Origin: Halomicrobium zhouii
GTDB taxonomy: Archaea; Halobacteriota; Halobacteria; Halobacteriales; Haloarculaceae
Assembly: GCF_900114435.1 (NCBI RefSeq)
Contig: NZ_FOZK01000002.1
Coordinates: 1,239,889 to 1,303,888 of the forward strand
Direction of reading: 5' to 3'
DNA length: 64,000 bases
Part shown: in pieces, positions 44,152 to 53,710 of the stretch
Layout: each line of letters begins with the position of its first letter
Numbering within the stretch: the stretch's first letter is position 1
Notes under the pieces: model-generated
The model's database searches: none
What the model saw: the letters and a program-made list of their open reading frames with translations, nothing else
Told to the model about the DNA's origin: nothing
Position numbers and translations under genes: made by a program

Positions 44152-45092
44152 CGCTCGCCTCCGGCCGGGGCGGCCGTCGGTTCCCGCTCACTCGCTCGGT
44201 CTCCTCGCCCGACGCGGTTTCCCGTCAGTTCCATGTACACCGCCTCCAGGTCCGGTTCGCTCCAGCTGAGGCCGTCGTAGTCGACGCCGGCCTCCTCGAG
44301 TTCCCGCACGACCGCGCCGATGTCCTCCGGGGCGACCCCGGACACGGTCATCCCGTCTCCGTCGACGACCGTCTGATACCGTAGCGCCGCCGCGACGGAC
44401 TCGTCGACGTCGCCGGAGACGGTGAGTCGGCTCTCGCCGCCGTAGTTCGCGATCAGCGCGTCTGGAGCGTCCATCGCGACGAGTTGACCGTCGGCCAGGA
44501 GACCCACGCGGTCGGCGAGTCGGTGCGCCTCTTCCATGTCGTGGGTGGTCACGAGAATCGTGACGCCCGCGTCGGCGAGTCCTTCGAGCAGTTCCCACAG
44601 GTCGTGACGGCCGGCGGGGTCGATGCCGGTCGTGGGCTCGTCGAGTAACAGGAGGTCCGGATCGTTGACGAGCGTCGCGCCGACGCAGGTCCGGCGCTGC
44701 TGGCCGCCCGAGAGGTTCTCGTACCACGTCCCGGCGTCGTCGGCGAGGCCCACGTCCGCGAGGACGCGGTCCACGTCCCGCGACTCGTCGTAGAGACCGG
44801 CGTAGTACGCCAGCAGTTCCCGGGCGGTGAGCCGGTCGTGTGGCGAGAAGTCCTGGGGCAACAGTCCGATCCGGTCCCGGTCGACGTCGCGGGGCGACGT
44901 CCCGAACAGTTCGACGCGGCCCTCGGCGTCGGTCGTGCCCGTGAGCGCGCGGACGAGCGTGGTCTTGCCGGCCCCGTTCGGCCCGACGAGTGCCACGACC
45001 TCTCCCTCCCCGAGCGTCAGTGAGACGTCGTCGAGGGCGACGGTGTCGCCGTACGCACGACGGACGTTCTCGGCGACGAGTACCTCTTCCAT
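44148..45092 (-). CDS. ABC exporter ATP-binding protein
   Basis: A 314-residue DrrA-like ATPase. Walker [10 protein letters not shown] is near residue 38, signature NLSGGQQRRTCVGATL, Walker B LLLLDEPTTGID, H-loop TILVTTHDMEEA. A C-terminal extension (about 215-300) with VTVSGVAPEDIGAVVRELEEAG is typical of this subfamily. It forms a two-gene exporter with the permease; ATG 45092. Confidence 0.9.
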   Translation of the reverse strand: MEEVLVAENVRRAYGDTVALDDVSLTLGEGEVVALVGPNGAGKTTLVRALTGTTDAEGRVELFGTSPRDVDRDRIGLLPQDFSPHDRLTARELLAYYAGLYDESRDVDRVLADVGLADDAGTWYENLSGGQQRRTCVGATLVNDPDLLLLDEPTTGIDPAGRHDLWELLEGLADAGVTILVTTHDMEEAHRLADRVGLLADGQLVAMDAPDALIANYGGESRLTVSGDVDESVAAALRYQTVVDGDGMTVSGVAPEDIGAVVRELEEAGVDYDGLSWSEPDLEAVYMELTGNRVGRGDRASEREPTAAPAGGER

Positions 45093-45155
45093 GGCTGGTG
45101 GTCGGTCACCGCGACCGAAAATCGCTCCGATCGGTCGATACCCGTGCCACGCGGG

Positions 45156-45386
45156 CTACAGTTCGTTTCGAACGTTCCGCGCGATCTCGTCGGGGTCGTA
45201 GGCGTCTTCCTCCTTGTCGTAGACGGTCTGGCCGTCCACGCTGACGGTGAACACGCCGTGGTCGCCCATCACGAGTTCGAGTGAATCGAGTTCGCCCTCG
45301 ACGGCGCCGAGGACGACTTGCTGGACTTCGAACGCTCGTTCGCGAAAGCCGCAGGGAACGCAGTATTCGATCGTTACGTCGGACAT
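45156..45386 (-). CDS. SelT/SelW/Rdx-family thioredoxin-like protein
   Basis: A 76-residue protein with redox Cys9-x-x-Cys12 (EYCVPCGFRERA), the pattern of selenoprotein W homologues with Cys in place of selenocysteine. It ends DEIARNVRNEL. A small thiol-redox protein; target unknown. I chose ATG 45386 because the longer frame is not conserved. It overlaps the divergent sensor-domain gene only by promoter regions. Confidence 0.86.
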   Translation of the reverse strand: MSDVTIEYCVPCGFRERAFEVQQVVLGAVEGELDSLELVMGDHGVFTVSVDGQTVYDKEEDAYDPDEIARNVRNEL

Positions 45387-45462
45387 ACGTGGACGGTCAC
45401 CGGCCACGAACAAAAAGGCGCGTCCCGATACGTTTTTGACGGTGCTGTTAGCGTATAGACAC

Positions 45463-46191
45463 ATGAGCGTTCGTGCGCATCCGGCGGCTCGGGTCCCCGG
45501 ACCGGTTCGGTGGTTCGTCGGCGTCCTCTCGCGGCGACAGACGTACCGGAACCTGGTCTACCTGGCGCTGACCTTCCCGCTCGGACTCGGCTACTTCGTC
45601 CTGCTGACGACGGGGCTGTCCGTGGGGTTCAGTCTCCTGGTCTTCCTCGTCGGCCTCCCGATCCTCGTGGGCGTGCTCCTCCTCTCGGACCGCATCCTCG
45701 TCTTCGAGCGGTGGCTCGCGGCCCGACTCCTCGGCGTCGACGTTCCGCTGGACCGGGAGACCGAACACGACGAGGTGTGGGACTACCTGCGGTCGCCCCT
45801 GGCAGATCTGGGGACGTGGGTTGGCCTGGTCTATCTGGCCTCGAAGTTCGTCGTCGGCCTGTTCACCTTCCTCCTGATGACGCTCCTCGGTACGCTCGCC
45901 GGGTCGTTCGTCCTCGCACCGCTGTACTACCGGCAGGCGACGATTCAGGTCTCCATCCCGGAGCCCATCCACCTCACCCTCTCCTACGCCGTCCAGCAGT
46001 GGGGCGGCGTCGAGGTGGTCTCTTACCCCCTCACGATAACGTCCTGGCAGGTAACGACGCTCTCCGAGGCGGTCGGCGTCGCGGTCGTCGGCGTGTTACT
46101 GTTCGTCGTCTCGCTCCACCTCCTGAACCTGCTCGCGAGAGTCCAGGGCTGGTACACGCGAGTGCTGATCACGCCGCGGCCGCTGACGTAG
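45463..46191 (+). CDS. Putative sensor-domain membrane protein
   Basis: A 242-residue membrane protein of the bacterial/archaeal Sensor domain type (PF13796-like) with four hydrophobic segments: YLALTFPLGLGYFVLLTTGL, VGLPILVGVLLLSD, TWVGLVYLASKFVVGLFTFL and AVGVAVVGVLLFVVSLHLL. No attached kinase or helix-turn-helix output domain is present, so it may act with a partner. ATG 45463 follows a T-rich promoter (GTTTTTGACG). Confidence 0.82.
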   Translation: MSVRAHPAARVPGPVRWFVGVLSRRQTYRNLVYLALTFPLGLGYFVLLTTGLSVGFSLLVFLVGLPILVGVLLLSDRILVFERWLAARLLGVDVPLDRETEHDEVWDYLRSPLADLGTWVGLVYLASKFVVGLFTFLLMTLLGTLAGSFVLAPLYYRQATIQVSIPEPIHLTLSYAVQQWGGVEVVSYPLTITSWQVTTLSEAVGVAVVGVLLFVVSLHLLNLLARVQGWYTRVLITPRPLT

Positions 46192-46225
46192 CGACGACGA
46201 GTTTCGACGAGCTGCCAGGAATTAC

Positions 46226-46933
46226 TTAGCGCCAGCCGGGACGCCAGTACAGCAGCGCCACCGTCGCGACGAAGACGACGGTCGAGAGGAGGTACGACTG
46301 GTCGTAGACGGCGCCGGCGACGGCCGCGCTCCCCCCGAACACGCTCGTCGCGATCGTCGCGATGACCGGCCAGGTACACGAGACGCAGGACAGCAGGCCG
46401 ACGATGCCGGAGATGGCCGACCCCGCGGCGTCGACGACGGCGGCGTAGACGAGGTACGCCAGCGCGACGTACCCGACGACCTGCCACGGGATCAGGTTGA
46501 TCCGGACGCCCTGGAACGGGAACTGGAGCGAGCCGAGTGCGAACCCGTTCGCAGGCAGGTTGACGAACACCCGGGGCGCCCAGCCCGGCGGCGCCGACGC
46601 AACCGCGAGGTCGATTCCGGCCGGGAGCATGTCGGCACCGGGTCCCCAGACGCCGCCGAAGTAGCCCAGGATGCCGAAGTACGCCGCCGCGACCGCCACG
46701 CCGACGGTCCGCTGGCGCTGTGACGCGGTCGGTCGCTCCGTCCTGACCAGCGCCCAGGCACCGACGGTTATCCACACGAGCGGGACGGCGACGGGTGTCA
46801 CCCCGGTGATGTCGTTGGGGCTGAGGAGGTGGTACGCCAGGAACAGGAGGAGCTGGGTGTTGACGAGCAGCGCGCTCAGCAGGAGCGTGTCGCGGTGCAG
46901 TTCGAATCGGTCGATCTTGTATGTCGTGCTCAT
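46226..46933 (-). CDS. Membrane protein with intramembrane CxxC, next to heme-O synthase
   Basis: A 235-residue protein with about six hydrophobic segments. A CVSC motif sits in GIVGLLSCVSCTWPVIATI inside or beside a segment near 185-205. I recognise it only as a haloarchaeal DUF7546-like family. Its ATG overlaps the stop of the heme-O synthase fusion (ATGA), so it is cotranslated with it; a role in heme/copper assembly or thiol redox at the membrane is inference. Confidence 0.75.
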   Translation of the reverse strand: MSTTYKIDRFELHRDTLLLSALLVNTQLLLFLAYHLLSPNDITGVTPVAVPLVWITVGAWALVRTERPTASQRQRTVGVAVAAAYFGILGYFGGVWGPGADMLPAGIDLAVASAPPGWAPRVFVNLPANGFALGSLQFPFQGVRINLIPWQVVGYVALAYLVYAAVVDAAGSAISGIVGLLSCVSCTWPVIATIATSVFGGSAAVAGAVYDQSYLLSTVVFVATVALLYWRPGWR

Positions 46934-48330
46934 AGCGCGATGGAGTCGACGACGATGGCGACCAGGAGCGCCCCGAGGTAGGCGTTCGAGGCGTGGAACG
47001 CCCGGAAGGCCGCCTGCTCGGTCCGTTCGCGGTGGAGTCGAACCACGGCCCAGAGGAACACCGCGCCCAGGACCGCGGTTGTCGCGGCGTACAGCGGCCC
47101 CAGCGGCGTCAGGGCGGCCATCCCGCCGGCCGCGACGAGCGTCGCGCCGAGGTAGAAGACGATGTGTTTGCGGGTCACCGTCTCGCCGTGGACGACGGGC
47201 ATCATCGGGAAGCCGCCGCGGGCGTAGTCCTCCTTGTACGCCAGCGCGAGGTTGTAGAAGTGCGCGGGCGTCCAGAGGAAGATGACGCCGGCCAGCGCGA
47301 GTCCGGGCAGCCCGATCTCGCCAGTGACGGCCGCCCAGCCGATGAGGGCAGGCAGCGAACCAGCGAAGCCACCGATGACCGTGTTCTGGACCGTGTTCGG
47401 CTTCAGGACGACCGTGTAGACGACGCTGTAGAACAGGATGGCTGCGAAGCCCAGCGCCGCGGCGAGGGCGTTGACCTGCCAGAACAGCCACACCGACGTG
47501 ACCGAGAGGAACCCGCCGAACGCGAGCGCGTTCTTGACTGGTATCTGGTGGGTCGCGACGGGTCGGTCAGACGTCCGCTCCATACGCTGGTCGACGTCGC
47601 GTTCGATGACGTGGTTGAACGTCCCCGAGGCCCCGATGGCGAGCACGCCGCCAGTCAGTGTGAAGAGGACTGTCGGCGTCGTGAGGTCGGGGCCGGCGGC
47701 GAGAGCCATCCCGGCCGCGGCGACGAGACAGAGCAGCCACATCAGGCGGGGCTTCGTGAGCCGGAAGTAGGCGCCAGCGGTCGCGGTGATCCGCTCGCGC
47801 GTCGACAGCGACGCGACGCCCGGTGCCGGCCCCTCGGCCGCCGAATCGCCGGCGTCCAGGTCGACGGGATCGACGACGGGCGCGTCGTCCGGCGTCCGCG
47901 TCTCTGACTCCAGTTGCCAGGCGAGTGCGAGGACGAGTGTCGTGAAGATGGCCATGCCCGTTGCGAGGTGAGCGCCCGGGAACGGCCCCGCGCCGCCCGA
48001 CGTCGCGACGAGCGCGCCGAGCCCGATCTGGACGGGGTAGAGGAGCAGTGCCGTGATCGCCAGCGCAGTGACGCGGCGCCTGGCGGCGGACCGGACGCCG
48101 ACGACCGCCGTCGCGAGGACGAACAGTCCGACGACGGCGGCGGTGAGACGGTGGCTCCACGCGACGAGGAGACCGGTGTCTTCGAGTACTGGCCCCTGGC
48201 AGACCGGCCAGGTGGAACAGGAGTTGACGGCGTGAGCGACGTCGGCCGTCGCACCGAGGACGACCAGCAGGTACACACCGACAGCGCTCGCGGCGAGCAG
48301 CGTCGTGAACCGTGGGCGACGTGAGTTCAT
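46930..48330 (-). CDS. ctaB: Heme O synthase fused to CtaA/COX15-like N-terminal half
   Basis: A 466-residue membrane protein in two parts. Residues 1-150 resemble one half of heme A synthase: four hydrophobic segments, the extracellular Cys pair C38-x5-C44 (NSCSTWPVC), and His-bearing helices (WSHRLTAAVVGL, GAHLATGMAIF). Residues 190-466 are a UbiA-type farnesyltransferase with NHVIERDVDQRMERTSDRP and YKEDYARGGFPMMPVVHG. It farnesylates heme B to heme O, possibly onward to heme A. ATG 48330 begins the CtaA-like part. The fusion is seen in haloarchaea. Confidence 0.9.
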   Translation of the reverse strand: MNSRRPRFTTLLAASAVGVYLLVVLGATADVAHAVNSCSTWPVCQGPVLEDTGLLVAWSHRLTAAVVGLFVLATAVVGVRSAARRRVTALAITALLLYPVQIGLGALVATSGGAGPFPGAHLATGMAIFTTLVLALAWQLESETRTPDDAPVVDPVDLDAGDSAAEGPAPGVASLSTRERITATAGAYFRLTKPRLMWLLCLVAAAGMALAAGPDLTTPTVLFTLTGGVLAIGASGTFNHVIERDVDQRMERTSDRPVATHQIPVKNALAFGGFLSVTSVWLFWQVNALAAALGFAAILFYSVVYTVVLKPNTVQNTVIGGFAGSLPALIGWAAVTGEIGLPGLALAGVIFLWTPAHFYNLALAYKEDYARGGFPMMPVVHGETVTRKHIVFYLGATLVAAGGMAALTPLGPLYAATTAVLGAVFLWAVVRLHRERTEQAAFRAFHASNAYLGALLVAIVVDSIAL

Positions 48331-48517
48331 CCCGGGAGGCCTCTTTCCTAGACCCTTCGTTCCATCGCACTTAGACCCCGCGCTTCGGACGGCTCGGCTC
48401 CTCGCGATTCGGACGGAGTTGCTCCTGGCCGTGTTCGACCACTCCCTGAATCTGCCGCCGAACATGGTCGGGTAAACGTCCCACGCCGTCGCACGCCCCT
48501 GAGGGCAAGACAGCAGC

Positions 48518-48525
48518 TATTTATT
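48518..48525 (+). promoter_or_regulatory. TATA box for coxB
   Basis: TATTTATT, 27-34 bases before ATG 48552. Confidence 0.6.
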
Positions 48526-48551
48526 CCCGACTTCCGAACCCCCGAACACGC

Positions 48552-49280
48552 ATGAATGGGAAACGCGTCGGGCTCCTCACGGTCTTCACTGGAGCTCTTC
48601 TCGCGCTCGCCGTCGAGCCGGCAGCAGCCCAGGTGTCGACGTCGGAGACGGCGGAACTGATCTGGGACCTCAACATGAACCTGCTGTACATCGCCGTCCC
48701 CATCACGGTGCTCGTGGAGGGCATCCTCATCTACACCGTCTGGAAGTTCCGTAACAACGAGGATCCTCTGCCGACGATGGAGAACCGGCGTCTCGAGATA
48801 ACCTGGACCATCGCGACGGCGATCATCCTCCTCGTGGTCGGTATCGCCTCCTACCAGGTGATGGCCGAACCGTACGTCACGGCCACCGCGGACCAGCAGA
48901 TCGAGTCCGACCAGGAGCCCGCCGAGGTCGAGGTCGTCGGTCAGCGCTACAGCTGGACGTTCAACTACAACAACACCGGCCAGGGAGACGACCGCGTCAG
49001 TTCCAGTAACACGCTCGTGCTCCCGGCCGACCGGCCCGTCGTGTTACACATCACCTCCACGGACTGGATCCACGCGTTCCACGCACCCGGACTCGGACTG
49101 AAGGCCGACGCCATCCCGGGGAACCACAACGTCATCAAGACCGAGATAACCGAGACGGGAACCTACCAGCTCTACTGTGCGGAGTACTGTGGCACTGGCC
49201 ACTCCGACATGCTCGGCCAGATAGAGGTCGTCCCCGAGGACGAGTACGAGAGCTGGCTCGACGAACAGCAGTCCGAGTGA
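48552..49280 (+). CDS. coxB: Cytochrome c oxidase subunit II
   Basis: A 242-residue CuA subunit of a heme-copper oxidase. A signal-like start, then two transmembrane helices (about 41-64 and 84-105) before the extracellular CuA domain. Ligands are visible: His174, Cys209, Glu211, Cys213, His217 and Met220 in YCAEYCGTGHSDM. The CuA site is complete. Subunit I is not in the window. Located by the heme-O synthase gene, divergent from it. Confidence 0.95.
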   Translation: MNGKRVGLLTVFTGALLALAVEPAAAQVSTSETAELIWDLNMNLLYIAVPITVLVEGILIYTVWKFRNNEDPLPTMENRRLEITWTIATAIILLVVGIASYQVMAEPYVTATADQQIESDQEPAEVEVVGQRYSWTFNYNNTGQGDDRVSSSNTLVLPADRPVVLHITSTDWIHAFHAPGLGLKADAIPGNHNVIKTEITETGTYQLYCAEYCGTGHSDMLGQIEVVPEDEYESWLDEQQSE

Positions 49281-49343
49281 CCGAACGCCACGCTCACTGA
49301 CCTCGCCCCGTCCTTTTTGCACTCGCCCGTCGCAGGGAGCGAC

Positions 49344-49775
49344 ATGTCCGACTACTTCGAGGAGATCGAGATCGGCGAGACCGACGCCTTCGGCACGTAC
49401 GAGGTCACCGAGGAGGACGTCGTCTCCTTCGGTGAGCAGTTCGACCCCCAGCCGTTCCACGTCGACGAGGACGCCGCGCGGGAGTCGATGTTCGGTGGCC
49501 TCGTCGCCAGCGGCTGGCACACCGCCTCGATGACCATGCGACTACTCGTGGACAACTTCCTCGCAGACTCCCGTGCGCTCGGCGCAGTCGGCATCGACGA
49601 CCTGCGGTTCCCCAGTCCGGTCAGACCCGGTGACGCGTTGCGCGTCGAGACGGAGGTCGTCGACAAGGAGGTGTGGGACGAGGACCGCGGGCTCGTCCAC
49701 TGCGCCATCGAGACGTCGAACGCTGAGGGGGTCGTGTTGACCATGGTCGGTCTCGTCCTCTGGGAGCGCGAGTAA
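49344..49775 (+). CDS. MaoC-family dehydratase
   Basis: A 143-residue hot-dog-fold enoyl-CoA hydratase/dehydratase. The MaoC motif DPQPFHVDEDAARESMFGGLVASGWHT includes Asp, His and the Gly-rich GGLVASG loop. Length is normal. I chose ATG 49344; nine upstream residues are not conserved. Confidence 0.9.
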   Translation: MSDYFEEIEIGETDAFGTYEVTEEDVVSFGEQFDPQPFHVDEDAARESMFGGLVASGWHTASMTMRLLVDNFLADSRALGAVGIDDLRFPSPVRPGDALRVETEVVDKEVWDEDRGLVHCAIETSNAEGVVLTMVGLVLWERE

Positions 49776-49838
49776 CCCCTCCGAACGGCGGCACCGAACC
49801 GCAAGGGGAAGAAAGGAAGGGGCCGCGAGAACTGTCGC

Positions 49839-50573
49839 TCAGGCGCAGACGTCGACCGTCGCGTACGCCTTCCCGGTGCTGGTCACTTCGACGCCGACGC
49901 CCATCCGGGTCGGCCCGCCGACGAGGAGTCGCTCGCTGTAGGTGGAACTCTCGTTCCAGCTGTCGACGATGGCGCGGGCGACCGCTCGTTCGTCGCCGTT
50001 GAACCGTTCCTGCCCGTCGGCCTGGTAGTGCGTTCCGGCGTAGGTCGTGCCGACGAGTTCGAACTTCTCGTCGGGCGTGTCGATGTAGCTCCCCTCGTGG
50101 GATTTGAACTTGCAGCGCTCGTAGAGGTCGTGATTCCGGTACCGATTGGTGGTCGAGACGCCGTCCACCTTGTGGGCGGCGCTGCCGTGGTTCGCCATCG
50201 CCACGCTGTGGTTGCTCGCCATTCGCGAGACGCTCGTCGCCGTGGCGCCGCCGGTGGACAGTCGCGTTCGATTCTGCGCCTCGCGCTCCTGGTTGACGAA
50301 CCTGGCGATGTGATTCGCGATCTCGGCTTCGTCGAACTGCCGGGCCGGAATCGTCGTCTGGCGCTCACTCGTCGACTCCGAAGGGGTCGATCCCCCGTCG
50401 TCGCCGTCGCTCGTCTGGTCGCTCGTCGGCGTCGCCGTTTCGCCGTCGGCTGCCGGACTCGTCGTGACCGGCGCGTTCGTTCCACCACCCAGTTGCATTC
50501 CGATCAGGACGCCGACGCCGAGGGACGCCATGACGACGACCCCCAGTATCCCGATCGCGGTCTTGTTTACCAT
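49839..50573 (-). CDS. CAP/SCP-domain exported protein
   Basis: A 244-residue protein with one N-terminal membrane anchor (about 5-27), a Ser/Thr/Asp linker, and a CAP domain: HIARFVNQEREAQNRTRLS, SRMASNHSVAMANHGSAAHK, and RAIVDSWNESSTYSERLLVGG with a final MGVGVEVTSTGKAYATVDVC. CAP His/Glu sites are partly kept. Probably cell-surface exposed; function unknown. Confidence 0.84.
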   Translation of the reverse strand: MVNKTAIGILGVVVMASLGVGVLIGMQLGGGTNAPVTTSPAADGETATPTSDQTSDGDDGGSTPSESTSERQTTIPARQFDEAEIANHIARFVNQEREAQNRTRLSTGGATATSVSRMASNHSVAMANHGSAAHKVDGVSTTNRYRNHDLYERCKFKSHEGSYIDTPDEKFELVGTTYAGTHYQADGQERFNGDERAVARAIVDSWNESSTYSERLLVGGPTRMGVGVEVTSTGKAYATVDVCA

Positions 50574-50617
50574 CTTGATCCCACGGTTGCGATCGAATCA
50601 GTTGAACCTTCCGCATG

Positions 50618-51856
50618 TCAGTCGTCCGCCAAAACCTTGCCAGCGTCCGGTTTTTCGTCGAGAACGGCCGGGACTCGGTCGGCGTCGACGACACTCGCTC
50701 GCCGCCGCAGCGCTTCGTAGCGCTCGCGCCCTCGCTCACCCGCGTAGTTGCGCTCGGCGAGGGGTCGCGATTCGACGAGGACCAGCCGTTCGGCGTCGTC
50801 GGCGAGCTCGCAGACGGTCGCCGCCGGGTCGATGACCGGATCCGCGAGCACCGTCACGTCGGCGGCCGCGATTTGCTCGCTGACCGCCTCGACCGTGGCT
50901 CGACCGATAGCCGCGAACGGCGGCGTCGTCTCGACCGGGACCTCGAGCGTCCGCGCGACGGACCGGGCGGCGTCGTCGTGGGAGAAGGGGCCCGCGCTCA
51001 CCTGGTGGCCCGCCGCCCAGCACGACCCGACGACGCTGGCACCGGTCTCGCCGCCGCCGAGGACGTGGACTCGACTCCCCCCGCCGGTCGTCGACGGGAG
51101 CGTGGTCACCGCAGGCGAGTCCGTCACCGGATTCGTCGTCACCACGCCGCGCGCGTCGAAGGCCGTCTCCAGGGCCTCGGTGGTCAACACGTCCGCCGGC
51201 TCCCCCTGGTCGACGATTCGCCCGTCGTGGACGAGCGCGAGCCGGTCACAGAAGCGGGCGGCCGATTCGAGGTCGTGGATGGCCGCGAGCACCGCCCGGC
51301 TCTCGTCGGCGAGTTCGCGGACGAGGGCGAGGGTCTGTGTCGCGTGGTTCACGTCGAGACTCGCCGTCGGTTCGTCGAGCACGAGCGTGGGGGCGTCCTG
51401 TGCGAGTGCGCGGGCGACGAACACGCGCTGGCGCTCGCCGCCGCTCAGCGTGTCGACCCGCCGGTCGCGCAGGTGCGTGGTCTCCGTCCGTTCGAGCGCC
51501 GCGTCGACGTGCGCCCCCCGGTCTGGATGACTCGAAAAACGTGAACGGTGGGGCGTCCGGCCCATCGCGACGACGTCAGCGACGTCGAAGGCGAACCGGA
51601 CGCTCGTGTCCTGGGGAACGGTCGCGACGCGGCGACTCGCCGCGCGGGAGGACAGGTCGTGGATCCGCTCCTCGCCCACGAACACCTCGCCCGAACCGGG
51701 GGTCAGCGCGCCGTTGACCGTGCGCAGTAGCGTCGTCTTGCCGGCGCCGTTGGGGCCGACGAGGCCCACGAACTCACCTGCCTCGACCGTCAGGTCGACG
51801 CCGTCGAGCACCTCGACGTCGCCGAACGCGACGTGGACGTCGTCGACGCGGATCAC
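50618..51856 (-). CDS. btuD: Cobalamin/heme ABC transporter ATPase BtuD with C-terminal extension
   Basis: A 412-residue importer ATPase. Walker [10 protein letters not shown] is at 34-42, signature [16 protein letters not shown], Walker [12 protein letters not shown]. It belongs with the BtuC permease upstream, overlapping by four bases. Residues from about 260 are extra compared with bacterial BtuD: a Rossmann-like domain ([38 protein letters not shown]), a feature seen in haloarchaeal BtuD. The role of the extra domain is unknown. A BtuF binding protein is not in the window. Confidence 0.9.
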   Translation of the reverse strand: MIRVDDVHVAFGDVEVLDGVDLTVEAGEFVGLVGPNGAGKTTLLRTVNGALTPGSGEVFVGEERIHDLSSRAASRRVATVPQDTSVRFAFDVADVVAMGRTPHRSRFSSHPDRGAHVDAALERTETTHLRDRRVDTLSGGERQRVFVARALAQDAPTLVLDEPTASLDVNHATQTLALVRELADESRAVLAAIHDLESAARFCDRLALVHDGRIVDQGEPADVLTTEALETAFDARGVVTTNPVTDSPAVTTLPSTTGGGSRVHVLGGGETGASVVGSCWAAGHQVSAGPFSHDDAARSVARTLEVPVETTPPFAAIGRATVEAVSEQIAAADVTVLADPVIDPAATVCELADDAERLVLVESRPLAERNYAGERGRERYEALRRRASVVDADRVPAVLDEKPDAGKVLADD

Positions 51857-52944
51857 ACCGTGTGCACCTCCTTGCGCCGCAGCAGGTAGAGGAAGAAGGG
51901 CGCGCCCACCGCCGCGGTGACGATGCCGACCGGCACCTCCGCGGGTCCGGAGCGAGCGAGCGTGTCTGCGGCGACCAGGAAGGTCGCCCCCGCGAGCGCG
52001 CTGGCGGGGAGGAGGATCCGGTGGTCCGGGCCGACGATCAGGCGGAGGACGTGGGGGACGACCAGGCCGACGAAGCCGATGACGCCGGCGACGGCGACGG
52101 CCGCGGCGGTGATGACGCTCGCGACGGCGAGCAGGATTCGCTTCGTCCGCTCGACCTCGATGCCGAGCGCGTGGGCGTCCTCCTCGCCCATCAGGAGGAC
52201 GTTCAGGTCGTGGGCGTAGACGTGCAGGACGGCGAATGCGAGAAACGCGGCGGGGAGGGTCACCTCCACCTCACCCCAGGTGCTGTTCTGGAGGTGCCCC
52301 ATCAGCCAGTAGATGGCCTGTTCGAGGCTCTCGCCGGCGTGGACGAGCATGTAGGAGATGACTGCGCCGAGGAACGTCTGGATGGCCACGCCGGCCAGCA
52401 ACAACGTGGCGACGGGCGTCTCCCCGTCGCGGGTCGCGATGAGGTAGACGGCGAAGGCCGCCAGTATCGCGCCGGCGAAGGCCATCGCCTGGAGCGGGAG
52501 GCCGACGGCGAAGACGATGGCCGCCACCGCGCCGACCGCGGCGCCCGACGAGACGCCGATGATCGACGGGTCCGCCAGCGGGTTCCGGAAGAACCCCTGC
52601 ATGACGGTCCCCGCCGCCGCGAGCGCGAAGCCGACGATGGCGCCGAGGACGATGCGGGGAAGCCGAATCTGGCGGACGATAGTCTCACTCGAATCGGCGA
52701 CGGCGAAGGAGAACGGGTAGGCGTACCGGAGCGAGACGCCGGGGAGAGGCACCGAGGCCCCGAGGAGCCGCGTCGTCCCGACGCCGACTGAGAGGCCGGC
52801 CGGGACGCCGACGGCGTTCAGCGCCGCCTTCGACACCGTGAGCAGGTCGATGCTCACCGGACCGACCGTCGCACTCGCCAGTACCGTCGCGACGAGCGCT
52901 GCCCCCAGGCCCAGCAGTACGGGCGCGCGTGGCGGTGAGTCCAC
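51853..52944 (-). CDS. btuC: Cobalamin/iron-siderophore ABC permease BtuC
   Basis: A 363-residue FecCD-type permease with about ten hydrophobic segments. Family blocks are [26 protein letters not shown] and [20 protein letters not shown], then [21 protein letters not shown] chose GTG 52944 because a TATA box lies 27-36 bases before it and the longer frame has no membrane features. It is cotranslated with btuD. Cobalamin fits the two B12-dependent loci here; siderophore uptake is the alternative. Confidence 0.9.
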   Translation of the reverse strand: MDSPPRAPVLLGLGAALVATVLASATVGPVSIDLLTVSKAALNAVGVPAGLSVGVGTTRLLGASVPLPGVSLRYAYPFSFAVADSSETIVRQIRLPRIVLGAIVGFALAAAGTVMQGFFRNPLADPSIIGVSSGAAVGAVAAIVFAVGLPLQAMAFAGAILAAFAVYLIATRDGETPVATLLLAGVAIQTFLGAVISYMLVHAGESLEQAIYWLMGHLQNSTWGEVEVTLPAAFLAFAVLHVYAHDLNVLLMGEEDAHALGIEVERTKRILLAVASVITAAAVAVAGVIGFVGLVVPHVLRLIVGPDHRILLPASALAGATFLVAADTLARSGPAEVPVGIVTAAVGAPFFLYLLRRKEVHTV

Positions 52945-52970
52945 TGTATCAACTACGCTTACTCTAGCCC

Positions 52971-52980
52971 AATACTTATT
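52971..52980 (-). promoter_or_regulatory. TATA box for btuC-btuD
   Basis: On the minus strand AATAAGTATT, 27-36 bases before the GTG at 52944. It supports that leaderless start. Confidence 0.5.
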
Positions 52981-53076
52981 GTATACGGTCGCTCGGCGAC
53001 AGGTCTGGGCGAGGGGTAGGGAGGCCGTGCCCGCGGAGCGGCGGATAGGGCACGTCCCCCTCGCCATCATAAAGGC

Positions 53077-53084
53077 GTATAAGC
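53077..53084 (+). promoter_or_regulatory. TATA box for srp19-gar1
   Basis: CGTATAAG, 21-28 bases before ATG 53105. Confidence 0.5.
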
Positions 53085-53104
53085 CAGGGGCGGCCACTCA
53101 CGGT

Positions 53105-53383
53105 ATGGTCGAGAACGTCATCTGGCCGGCGTTTCTGGACGCCGAGCGCTCGCGCAACGAGGGACGCCGGGTCTCACTGGACCAGGCCATCCCCGACCCC
53201 ACGGTCGACGAGATAGCCACGGCGGTCCAGCAGGTGGGCTACGACGCGGTCATCGAACGCGACAAGACGTACCCCCGCGAGTACGAACAGCGCGGGCGCG
53301 TGCTCGTGAAGAACGCCGACGACGCGACGAAGTCGGACCTCCTTGGCGCCGTCGCGGCGTACCTCCAGGCTCTCCGGGCATGA
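53105..53383 (+). CDS. srp19: Signal recognition particle protein SRP19
   Basis: A 92-residue RNA-binding protein that helps 7S RNA assemble with SRP54. The block [20 protein letters not shown] (initial W-P and R-x-E-G-R-R) is diagnostic. ATG 53105 fits the family; upstream frame has no domain. Its stop overlaps the gar1 start (ATGA). Confidence 0.95.
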   Translation: MVENVIWPAFLDAERSRNEGRRVSLDQAIPDPTVDEIATAVQQVGYDAVIERDKTYPREYEQRGRVLVKNADDATKSDLLGAVAAYLQALRA

Positions 53384-53607
53384 AACGCGTCGGCGACGTC
53401 GTCCGCGTGGCCCAGGGCCTGGCCGTCGCCCGCTGCCCGGACCGCGACCACCCCGATATCGGCCGCGCAGTCCTCACGGACGACCTGGAAGACGCCGGTC
53501 GCGTCGTCGACGTGTTCGGCCCCGTCGAGCGACCCTACGTCGCCGTGACGCCCGACGACGACGTCCGACTCGCGACGCTCGTCGGGAAACCGCTGTACGC
53601 TCGTTGA
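53380..53607 (+). CDS. gar1: H/ACA RNP component Gar1
   Basis: A 75-residue core protein of the H/ACA pseudouridylation complex. The small beta-barrel blocks [33 protein letters not shown] and LVGKPLYAR match archaeal Gar1. Translationally coupled to srp19. Confidence 0.92.
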   Translation: MKRVGDVVRVAQGLAVARCPDRDHPDIGRAVLTDDLEDAGRVVDVFGPVERPYVAVTPDDDVRLATLVGKPLYAR

Positions 53608-53710
53608 CTCGCTCGGCTGACCTCGACGCTTCAGTTTTCTGCGGTTCTCGTCACCGGATCGCCGCCCGCCTCCCGTAACGCTCAAACCCTTCCCACGGGA
53701 CCACCGGACA

